Shown: one piece after another, positions 44,849 through 52,860 of the stretch
How positions within the stretch are numbered: the first letter of the stretch is position 1
Layout: every line of letters starts with the position of its first letter
Assembly: GCA_963578625.1 (NCBI GenBank)
Contig: CAUZEO010000002.1
Location: 11,544 to 75,543 of the forward strand
Direction: 5' to 3'
DNA length: 64,000 bases
Source of the DNA: CAUZEO01 sp963578625
GTDB lineage: Bacteria > Verrucomicrobiota > Kiritimatiellia > SLOV01
Made by a program: the position numbers and the translations under genes
The notes under the pieces: model-generated
Seen by the model: only the letters and a program-made list of their open reading frames with translations
What the model was told of the DNA's origin: nothing
The model's database searches: none

Positions 44849-46780
44849 CTACGAAAAGTATTCCTGGGCGACGATGCCGTCTTCCATCCAGTCATAGGTT
44901 CCATCGAGTACTTTTCCGGCAAGCTTGTATCCCCGAGCGTCATTGTTTGCGCCAATACCCCGGCGGTGGTCCTTAATCCGAAGGGCTGCTTCTCGACAGG
45001 TGTAGTCGGTGACACCGATGACTTCATCGCGGTCCCTGCCCTGGTCGATTAGGTGCTGCGCCCGGGAACAACACGACGCAATCACGAAAATCTCTGCGCC
45101 GACATCGACCAGTCGGCGAAGAAGCATCTGTCGAGCCTCGAGGCCGGGCCCGAACCGGGCCATAGCATGGAAGAGGCTGCGCGCGAGCTTCCGGCTGGCA
45201 CGTTCCGCATACCGCGCGTGCTTCTTCAGCGCGGGGTCCATCCCTGCAATCACGCGATGTCGACGCGGGAAAAATAGTCTTGGATACCAAAGCCCATAGA
45301 ATCCTGCAGCCTTGAACGCGGCCTTGATGCGATCTGTAGCAGGCAGCTTGGAGTTCATCACCGCCGCGCCAATCTTCAAATGCGGATCCAATGCTTCGCG
45401 AGCGATGAACAGCCGCATGATTTCACTGGAACCTTCGAAAATCAGGTTGATCCTGGAATCCCGCATCATCCGCTCGATGGGTATGGGCTTATCGCCACGC
45501 GCCCGAAGGGATTCCGCGGTCTCATAACCCCGGCCACCCCGCACTTGCATCGTCTCGTCGAGGATTCGCCATCCTTCCTCCGTCCCCCACATCTTGCACA
45601 GGGCTGCTTCGATGCGGATGTCGGTGGCCTTCCGATCGACGAGGCCCGCGGAAAGCATGGTGATGGATTCCATGGCAAACACGCCGGCAGTATGTCGCGC
45701 AATTTTGTCCGCAACAGCGCCGTGTTTACCGATTTTCGCGCCCCATTGTTCCCGCTCGTTTGACCAGTCACGGGACACCCGCAAACACATCTTCGAGGTT
45801 CCCGCACAGATCGCGGGAAGCGTAAGGCGGCCGATGTTGAGTGTCGTCAGCGCAACCCGGAGGCCTTTACCTTCCGCTAGAATGATGTTCTCCCGCGGCA
45901 CCTTGACATCCTGAAAAGTAATCACTCCGTTGTAGAGAGACTTCAATCCCATGAAATAGCATCGGCACTCCACCGTCACGCCCGGCCAACCGGTCTCCAC
46001 GATAAACGCGGTGATCTGTCGGCGTTCTTTCCCTTTCACCATCTTCGATGCGGTTCGCGCCATAACTACGAGGACGCCGGCGCGTGTCCCGTTGGTGCAC
46101 CAAAGTTTCCGCCCATTCAGCAGAAAGTGCGAGCCGTCCTCGGAAAGCTCCGCCGTGGTTTCCATTTTCGCAGGATCCGACCCAACCCCCTCTTCGGTCA
46201 GTGCGAAGGCGGAAATTTCGCCCGCGGCAATTCGCGGCAGGTATTCTCGTTTTTGCCCCTCGGTTCCGAACATCAACAACGGCTGGGGGATCCCGATGGA
46301 TTGATGGGCCGAAATCAGCGCCGACAAATTTCCACAGTGGCTGCCCAGAAGAACAGCCGCCCTGCAATAGTTTGCCTGGGACAGACCCAGACCGCCGTAT
46401 TCTTTCGGAATCTTGATTCCGAATGCTCCCAGCCTCGCAAGGCCGTCGAGGACCTCATCAGGAATTTCACCTTCTTCATCTATCCGGTCCGCATCCACCT
46501 TGTCTCGAAGGAACGCTTCCAATTGCTCGAGAAAAACGTCCCCTTTGGCTCGGTCTTCGTCCGACTGTGCGGGATAAGGATAAATTATGTCCCATGGTAA
46601 TCTACCCATGAAGAGCTGGCCGGCAAAAGTCGGATACTCCCAGGTCGACTCACGCGAAGACTCGGTTATTTCAAGGGCGGCTCGCTTGCCTTCAGACATT
46701 TTTGAAGTGTCGATGACAGACGGCCCCTCCAGTTCCTCCGAAACTTTCTGATCCGGCTCAAGGACCTGATTGTCGCTCAT
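44849..46780 (-). CDS. Acyl-CoA dehydrogenase, long-chain type with C-terminal extension
   Basis: A 643-residue flavoenzyme for the first step of fatty-acid beta-oxidation. After a Glu-rich leader there is the acyl-CoA dehydrogenase fold: IPKEYGGLGLSQANYCRA, GSHCGNLSALISAHQSIG, AFALTEEGVGSDPAKMETTA, and the catalytic Glu in IFEGSSEIMRLFIAREALDP. An extra C-terminal region (about 500-643) matches the VLCAD/ACAD9-like layout. Its ATG at 46780 overlaps the fadJ stop by 4 bases (ATGA), so it is the third gene of the operon. Confidence 0.93.
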   Translation of the reverse strand: MSDNQVLEPDQKVSEELEGPSVIDTSKMSEGKRAALEITESSRESTWEYPTFAGQLFMGRLPWDIIYPYPAQSDEDRAKGDVFLEQLEAFLRDKVDADRIDEEGEIPDEVLDGLARLGAFGIKIPKEYGGLGLSQANYCRAAVLLGSHCGNLSALISAHQSIGIPQPLLMFGTEGQKREYLPRIAAGEISAFALTEEGVGSDPAKMETTAELSEDGSHFLLNGRKLWCTNGTRAGVLVVMARTASKMVKGKERRQITAFIVETGWPGVTVECRCYFMGLKSLYNGVITFQDVKVPRENIILAEGKGLRVALTTLNIGRLTLPAICAGTSKMCLRVSRDWSNEREQWGAKIGKHGAVADKIARHTAGVFAMESITMLSAGLVDRKATDIRIEAALCKMWGTEEGWRILDETMQVRGGRGYETAESLRARGDKPIPIERMMRDSRINLIFEGSSEIMRLFIAREALDPHLKIGAAVMNSKLPATDRIKAAFKAAGFYGLWYPRLFFPRRHRVIAGMDPALKKHARYAERASRKLARSLFHAMARFGPGLEARQMLLRRLVDVGAEIFVIASCCSRAQHLIDQGRDRDEVIGVTDYTCREAALRIKDHRRGIGANNDARGYKLAGKVLDGTYDWMEDGIVAQEYFS

Positions 46781-48972
46781 GCTGCACCTCTCTTCTTGTC
46801 ATAGAACGTTCGCCCCTCGCCGGCCATGCTACACAACAGGTCGCAGGGTTCAAATTGAAGCTCGCCACCATCTGCCAATGACCTCAGCGCATTCGAAATG
46901 TCGGCGGCGCCCCTCTCATCGGCATATCGGAGCGGCCCGCCTCGAAACGGGGCAAAACCCGTTCCGCGGATCATTGCGTAGTCGACATCCTCCGGGCCGG
47001 CAACCAAGTCTTCCTCAATACATCGGGCGGATTCGTTCACCATGAGCAGGACCATCCGCTCGGCCATGTCGGCACGGGAAAGGCTCCGCCGCTCGTGGGA
47101 CTGAACAAACGGCGCCACGCCGGGATTCAGACGGACTTTTTTGTGGCCATACTCGTAGAAGCCAGCCCCGCTCTTCTTGCCGAGAAATCCGGACTCCACC
47201 ATCCTGTCCAGGACATCAGGAACCGGCATCCGGTCGCCAAAATGCTCCGCCTGGTGCCGCGCGACATGCGCACAGACGTCGATACCCACTTCATCAGTGA
47301 GACGAACCGGGCCCATCGGCATTCCGAAATCGAGCATTGCCCGGTCGAGCTCCCTGGGTGGCGCGCCCGAAGCGAACAGCGCGCCGGCCTCAGCTAGGTA
47401 CGGCATCAGAATTCTATTTACGATGAAGCCCGGCGAGTCCTTGACCACCACGGGAAGTTTGCCGACACCCTGCGCAAATCGAACCGCGCGATCGACCGTG
47501 GAGGCCGATGTATGACGTCCTTTGACAATTTCCACGAGCTGCATCCTGTGGACGGGATTAAAATAGTGAATTCCGACAACTCGCTCCGGATGTCGCACCG
47601 ATTCCGAGAGCTCCGTGATCGATAGCGCGGAGGTATTGCTGGCGAGAATGGTCTCTTCCTCTACCTGCGCAGCGAGGCTTTGAAAAATCTTCTTCTTGAG
47701 CTCCATCTTCTCCACCGCAGCCTCTATCACCAGATCCACGCTCCGCAAGGGCACATCCTCCGTAGTGCAGAAAACACGGTCCGTCCCCGCCTGCGCTTCC
47801 CTCCTCGTAAAAATTCGGCGCTTCACCGCCTCGCTGTACACGTGCCCGATGGCCTGCATCCCTTTCGCAAGGGCATCGGTCGAAATGTCCTTGAGGATGA
47901 CGTCCTGGCCCCGTGCGCTGGACCACTGGGCAATACCTGCCCCCATGACCCCGGCGCCGATCACCGCAATGTTTGTGATTACGCGATCATCCCGCGTTTC
48001 GCCGGCAGGCAGCTGGACGGTGAACCTTTTCGAGCGTTCTTCCAGGTGAAAAACCTGCACCAGGTTGTGGCAGGTTTTCTTGCGTGAAACTTCGGCGAAT
48101 GCATCCTCTTCGAGGCGCATCGATCGAGCTGGGGATAGGCCAAGGCCCGCCGACACGACGTCAAGGGCCCGGAGCATCGACGGATAGTGCCCCCGGGTCT
48201 TTGCCATCAGCTTCTTACGGGCTTGCTGCGAAATCACGGCTCGTGACAAAGGATTGTTTACCGAGACGTGCGATTTGCGCCGGGTCGGCGCGCCCGCGAA
48301 GATGAGTCGGCGAGCCGACTCTATCAGTCGCTCGCGTGGTACAACTTCATCAATCAACCCTGTTTTTTTTGCTTTCCGTGCAGGATAGGCTCTGCCGGTG
48401 AGGATCAAATCCAACGCAGTGGGGAGCCCGACAAGACGAGGCAGCCGGGTGCACCCGCCCCACGCAGGAAGAATCCCCAACATGGTTTCGGGTAATCCAA
48501 GTTTCGTCGACTTGCTGTCCGATGCGATTCGGTAGTCGCAGGCAAGCGCCAGTTCGCACCCGCCTCCCAGCGCAGCGCCGTGTATCGCCGCGACGGAGAC
48601 CAGGTCCAGCGACGCCAGCTTGTTGAACATCCCCTGCCCCAGCCGGACCAACTCGCGAACGTCGTTTTCGCTCAAGCCTGGCCGAAAAAGTTCCTTAATG
48701 TCAGCGCCGGCAACAAAAATTGAGTTCTTAGCAGATGTCACGATAACGCCGTGAATGTCAGGGCGATCGGCAAGGTGGTCAATCAGGGCGTCGAACTCTT
48801 CGATCGTTGCATGGTTGAATGTGTTCGCACTGGAACCCTGTTTATCAAATACAACCAGGACCACGCCGGCCTCAAGCTCTTCGAGTCGGATGTTCTTCTC
48901 GTCCGCGGTATCCGCGTCCTGCTCGGTCTCGGTAGTTTCTTCGACCGCTTGCATGGTTCGATTTCCTTTCAT
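46777..48972 (-). CDS. fadJ: Fatty-acid oxidation complex alpha subunit (enoyl-CoA hydratase/3-hydroxyacyl-CoA dehydrogenase)
   Basis: A 731-residue bifunctional enzyme. Residues 28-290 are a crotonase fold (FVAGADIKELF; HGAALGGGCELALACDYRIA; ETMLGILPAWGGCTRLPRL). Residues 330-620 are the dehydrogenase, with NAD motif AVIGAGVMGAGIAQWSSA, VEAAVEKMELKKKIF and the catalytic VGIHYFNPVHRMQLVEI. Start ATG 48972. It lies 15 bp after the thiolase gene and overlaps the acyl-CoA dehydrogenase start. Forms a multienzyme complex with the thiolase. Confidence 0.95.
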   Translation of the reverse strand: MKGNRTMQAVEETTETEQDADTADEKNIRLEELEAGVVLVVFDKQGSSANTFNHATIEEFDALIDHLADRPDIHGVIVTSAKNSIFVAGADIKELFRPGLSENDVRELVRLGQGMFNKLASLDLVSVAAIHGAALGGGCELALACDYRIASDSKSTKLGLPETMLGILPAWGGCTRLPRLVGLPTALDLILTGRAYPARKAKKTGLIDEVVPRERLIESARRLIFAGAPTRRKSHVSVNNPLSRAVISQQARKKLMAKTRGHYPSMLRALDVVSAGLGLSPARSMRLEEDAFAEVSRKKTCHNLVQVFHLEERSKRFTVQLPAGETRDDRVITNIAVIGAGVMGAGIAQWSSARGQDVILKDISTDALAKGMQAIGHVYSEAVKRRIFTRREAQAGTDRVFCTTEDVPLRSVDLVIEAAVEKMELKKKIFQSLAAQVEEETILASNTSALSITELSESVRHPERVVGIHYFNPVHRMQLVEIVKGRHTSASTVDRAVRFAQGVGKLPVVVKDSPGFIVNRILMPYLAEAGALFASGAPPRELDRAMLDFGMPMGPVRLTDEVGIDVCAHVARHQAEHFGDRMPVPDVLDRMVESGFLGKKSGAGFYEYGHKKVRLNPGVAPFVQSHERRSLSRADMAERMVLLMVNESARCIEEDLVAGPEDVDYAMIRGTGFAPFRGGPLRYADERGAADISNALRSLADGGELQFEPCDLLCSMAGEGRTFYDKKRGAA

Positions 48973-48987
48973 GAAAACGTAATGTTG

Positions 48988-50289
48988 TCAGGGCCGCTCA
49001 AACCACAAGGCAGCCCCTTGGCCCCCACCCACGCAGAGGGAAACCAGTCCGCGCTTGGCATTTCGCCGCTGCAACTCCTTGAGAATCGTGAGACATAATC
49101 TTGCCCCCGTGGTCCCCACGGGGTGTCCCAACGCAATGGCTCCGCCATTGACATTCAGTCGATCCAGCGAGATCTCCCCCAGGGCGTTGCTACGCCCTAG
49201 TTCATCCCGCCCAAACTCCGGCGATTTCGCTGCCGCAATGCAGGCCAGCACCTGGACGGCAAACGCCTCGTTGATTTCGATCAGGTCCGCGTTGTTCAGG
49301 CCCAGTCCGGTCCTCTCCTCCGCCTTTGCAATTGCATGCACGGGACCCAGCCCCATGCGCGCAGGATCACAACCCGCATAGCTATACCCGGTGAGAATGC
49401 CCAGGGGTTCCAAACCGAGTTCGTCTGCTTTGCTCTCCGTCATCACCAGCAACGCGGCCGCACCATCGGTAATCTGTGATGCGTTCCCCGCGGTCACCAC
49501 GCCGTTCTTCCGGTCAAACACAGGTTTAAGCTTTCCCAGCGCTTCCATGGATTGCTGCGGCCGAGGGCCCACATCTTCGGTCACCGCGTCCTTGTACTTT
49601 GGCGGCACGAAGACCGGTGTGATTTCCTCCGCGAGCTTTTCACCTGCCGCAGCGGCCCGATGATGAGACACCATCGAAAACTGGTCCGCATCCTCCCGGG
49701 TGAGAGACGCTTCCCGGCCCACGAGTTCCGCTGTCTCGCCCATGTTCATGTCGCTGACTGGATCGGAGAGGCCCAACCGGAGGCTGATCAAGGGTTTGAA
49801 GTCGGAGGGACGGAACGCCGCCATCGCTCCGATACGCTGGCTCGTTGTGCGGGCCCTGGCCAACTGTCCGAACTTTTTCGCAGTGCGGTGCGCGAAGAGC
49901 AACGGATACCTCGACATGTTTTCCGTGCCGCCGACAATAAAAATACTTCCCGCTCCCGCGGCCATCTTTTCGTACGCCTGGGTGATTGCTTCGCATCCGG
50001 ATGCGCAGTTCCGATGAACGGTGATGGCCGGAACGTGTTTGGGAATTCCCGCTCGCAACGCAATCACACGCGCCACGTTCGCAGCATCCGCCGGCTGTCC
50101 CACGCAACCGAAAATGACCTCATCAATTGTTCCAGGGTCGATCCCCGTTTTCTTGATCAAGGATTGTACGGCAGCGCGTCCCAGTTCATCCGCGGTGACC
50201 TCGGCAAAAGACGTCCCCATTTTACAGAAAGCTGTCCGCACACCGTCCACGACCACCAGTTTCTGCTGTCCGCTAACCTGTGTAATCAT
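48988..50289 (-). CDS. fadI: Acetyl-CoA C-acyltransferase (thiolase)
   Basis: A 433-residue thiolase, the length of FadI. It opens KLVVVDGVRTAFCKMGTSFA and carries the acyl-accepting Cys in HRNCASGCEAITQAYEKMA, the HGHP-type block NGGAIALGHPVGTTGARLCL and the terminal CVGGGQGAALWFER. It cleaves 3-ketoacyl-CoA in the last step of beta-oxidation. First gene of the thiolase-FadJ-dehydrogenase operon; about 170 bp separate it from the patatin gene upstream. Confidence 0.95.
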   Translation of the reverse strand: MITQVSGQQKLVVVDGVRTAFCKMGTSFAEVTADELGRAAVQSLIKKTGIDPGTIDEVIFGCVGQPADAANVARVIALRAGIPKHVPAITVHRNCASGCEAITQAYEKMAAGAGSIFIVGGTENMSRYPLLFAHRTAKKFGQLARARTTSQRIGAMAAFRPSDFKPLISLRLGLSDPVSDMNMGETAELVGREASLTREDADQFSMVSHHRAAAAGEKLAEEITPVFVPPKYKDAVTEDVGPRPQQSMEALGKLKPVFDRKNGVVTAGNASQITDGAAALLVMTESKADELGLEPLGILTGYSYAGCDPARMGLGPVHAIAKAEERTGLGLNNADLIEINEAFAVQVLACIAAAKSPEFGRDELGRSNALGEISLDRLNVNGGAIALGHPVGTTGARLCLTILKELQRRNAKRGLVSLCVGGGQGAALWFERP

Positions 50290-50459
50290 CGGTCCACCTT
50301 TTTGCCCCGCAATCCTCTTCCTCTCCTCGCCTCAGGCAATTCACTCGAAATGCGAGCAATCACTCACGTTTCAAGGTAGGAGCATATATTCCCCTTGTCA
50401 AACGCATTGGAAGCACAAAATAGGCTGGGCGGATGTTCTACGGGAAAATTGTAGGATTG

Positions 50460-52481
50460 TCATTCATCCTGCCACGCCTGCTGTCCACGGGAACCGGAAG
50501 CGAGCGCTTTCAGATCAGAAAGCTGCTCTTCGGCAGCGCACCGGCCGAGTTTCATGTATTTGCGCGGGTTGCCGTAGTCGTACCAGGTACCGTCGCAGGC
50601 AACGGCCCGAATTACCACATCCGCCTGTTTGCAGGCGCCTTCAGCAACGCGAGTCTGGATCGCGTGCATGCTTCGACTGACTACGTCGAGGATGTTTCCT
50701 GATTCGAAATAGTTCAGGTAGTGACGAAGGGACGGCAGGAAGTTGCGCCCTGCGGAGGATTTCTTCTCCTTGCGGCCCTTGCCGGAGAGTACGCAATCTT
50801 TCATTTCTAATTCGTTCGCAATGGTATTCACGGCGATAATCTTTTCGACACCCATTTCAATCAGGACGTCGACAGGAAGCGGTTCAGATGCTCCGCCGTC
50901 AACAAAAGTCCTACCGTCCAGAGAAACGGGAGTCACGACGCCCGGCATCGCCATGCTTGCCTTCACCACTGGGGAAACCTGACCCGAATCGTAGACTACG
51001 CGCTCGAGGGTCTCCAAGTCGGTCGCGACAACTCTCAGTTGGAGTGACATGTCTGAGAAGTGGGCATCGCCAAGTGTCTCTTCCAGCAATCTCTTGAACC
51101 GGTTGCCGTGGATAAAACCTCTGCGTGGCGGCAGCACCGGATCGAGAACCTTCAGTAATCCGAAACGACCCTCGAGTTCCAAGGCCAACGTTTCGATCTC
51201 GGAACCGCGCAATCCGAAAGCGCGTAGCGCTCCAATGTAGGCGCCCATGCTGGATCCGGCAATGACATCGGGCCGAATGTCGTTTTCTTCCAGCACTTGG
51301 ATCGCGCCGATATGCGCATAACCCTTCGCGCCGCCGGATGAAAGAGCAAGCCCGATGCGGCATCTTCCGATTTCACGGGCAAGATACCGGACATTTGCGC
51401 TGAAACGATCGGTGGGATTCGTGAGGTAGTGCGTATCCGAAGCTCCCGCATAGGAGGGAAACCCGTGAATCTGCGAATGGATAGGCACGCCCACACTTTC
51501 CTTCAGCTCCCGGAAAGGTCTCCCGCGCTCATCGCGCTCCAGGCAAACGACCGGTCTCACCTGGTGTATGAGTTCGCCGGACCCCTCGCGAATCGAGCGG
51601 ATGAACCTGTTCGCATGAGACAGATCTTCGGAGGATTGACCAAACAATACGTATGCAAGGTCAGACTGCCGCTGGAACTCGTTCGCAACCTCCGGACAGA
51701 TATCGACGTCCGCCGAAATCACCACAAAGCGGTAAAAACGACCCATGTGCCCGATCAAGGAGGCAATCCGCCGAATTTCCTCCGTACCACCCGACACAAA
51801 TAATCCCAGGTGAAATACATCTTCCTCACCACGGCCCAGATTGCGCTCAAGCTGGAAGGCTCCATTCTCCGGAGCTTCGATCACCCAGTCACGAAGCCTC
51901 GGCACACCGTCCCCCGGCAGCAAGCGCACACTTAGCACACTCGCACCGGTCTCTTTCCGCAGCGCGAGAGAGAGATTCTCGGTGACGTTGCCGCCGTGAA
52001 TTGACTTGGTCAGGCAGGCAACACACACAACCCGCCCCAGTTCCGCACGCACCGTGTCGACCTCGGCGCTCAGTCTCCGCATGTGCTCCTTGAGCCGTTT
52101 TACGAGTTGGCGGACGAGCCGCGGGGTCTTGTCGAGCAGTGCGTGGATGTCTTCGCCGTCCAACCGGAGAAGTACAGAATCCGTGATTACTTGAACCGTG
52201 GTCCAGTGCCTGTCGTGGCTCAGCAGCGCACGCTCCCCGAAAGTGTCCCCCGGAGAATAGATATCGAGAACCTGGGAACCGCCGCCTGGAGACAGGAGGA
52301 CCGATTGACACCGCCCGCTCAAAAGGAGAAGCAAAGCGTCGCATGGATCGCCTTCACGGCAGATAATCTCCCCTTTTTCAACCTCTTCGATGCGGGAATG
52401 CTCGGTGAGCCGGTTCAGAATTCGCGACGATAGGCCCGCAAAGGCAGGTTGATTCTTCAGAATCTTTGCATGCGTATTCAC
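50460..52481 (-). CDS. Cyclic-nucleotide-binding/patatin-like phospholipase (NTE-like) with a degenerate MinD/ParA-like middle domain
   Basis: A 673-residue protein. Residues 10-135 are a cNMP-binding domain (SPGDTFGERALL matches the phosphate-binding cassette region). Residues 150-370 look like a MinD/ParA-type fold with a degenerate P-loop (CLTKSIHGGNVTENLSLAL lacks the GKT). Residues 376-600 are a patatin lipase: oxyanion loop SSGGAKGYAHIGAIQ, nucleophile Ser411 in GSSMG, Asp528 in FVDGG. NTE-like enzymes hydrolyse lysophospholipids at membranes. Cyclic-nucleotide control is inferred from the domain. Start ATG 52481. Confidence 0.88.
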   Translation of the reverse strand: MNTHAKILKNQPAFAGLSSRILNRLTEHSRIEEVEKGEIICREGDPCDALLLLLSGRCQSVLLSPGGGSQVLDIYSPGDTFGERALLSHDRHWTTVQVITDSVLLRLDGEDIHALLDKTPRLVRQLVKRLKEHMRRLSAEVDTVRAELGRVVCVACLTKSIHGGNVTENLSLALRKETGASVLSVRLLPGDGVPRLRDWVIEAPENGAFQLERNLGRGEEDVFHLGLFVSGGTEEIRRIASLIGHMGRFYRFVVISADVDICPEVANEFQRQSDLAYVLFGQSSEDLSHANRFIRSIREGSGELIHQVRPVVCLERDERGRPFRELKESVGVPIHSQIHGFPSYAGASDTHYLTNPTDRFSANVRYLAREIGRCRIGLALSSGGAKGYAHIGAIQVLEENDIRPDVIAGSSMGAYIGALRAFGLRGSEIETLALELEGRFGLLKVLDPVLPPRRGFIHGNRFKRLLEETLGDAHFSDMSLQLRVVATDLETLERVVYDSGQVSPVVKASMAMPGVVTPVSLDGRTFVDGGASEPLPVDVLIEMGVEKIIAVNTIANELEMKDCVLSGKGRKEKKSSAGRNFLPSLRHYLNYFESGNILDVVSRSMHAIQTRVAEGACKQADVVIRAVACDGTWYDYGNPRKYMKLGRCAAEEQLSDLKALASGSRGQQAWQDE

Positions 52482-52539
52482 TCTGGACTATAACTCACAG
52501 TATCCCATCAATTAGACTAGAAGCAAGAGGAGCACCACA

Positions 52540-52821
52540 TTGATTATTGGACTTTTAGAGGCGGAAATCAGCATCCCGGAATCTCGTTCGCTGAAAGATA
52601 AGCGCCAGGTTATCCGCAGTCTGAAGGACCGAATTCTCAATGCCATGAACGTCAGCGTCGCCGAAACAGGAAGGCAGGACGCCCGGCAGTTCGCCGAGAT
52701 GGCCTTTGTGACGGTCTCCGCCCAGAAAAATGTGGTGGAAAAACGGCTCAGTGCGGTTCAACAGGTCCTTCAGACCAACCCCCGAATGGTCCTACTGGAT
52801 ATGCGGATGGAGATCCTGTAA
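52540..52821 (+). CDS. DUF503 (YlxP-like) family protein, TTG start
   Basis: A 93-residue protein with SLKDKRQVIRSLKDRILNAM, then NVSVAETGRQDARQFAEMAF and VTVSAQKNVVEKRLSAVQQV: the full DUF503 fold, often found near ribosome-associated genes and of unknown function. No ATG fits; TTG at 52540 (LLEAEISIPES frame) is preceded by AGAGGAG at a good distance, so the TTG start is well supported. It is divergent from the patatin gene. Confidence 0.85.
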   Translation: MIIGLLEAEISIPESRSLKDKRQVIRSLKDRILNAMNVSVAETGRQDARQFAEMAFVTVSAQKNVVEKRLSAVQQVLQTNPRMVLLDMRMEIL

Positions 52822-52860
52822 CCCGAATATCCTGCCATGTTTCCATACCATCATCCAGGG

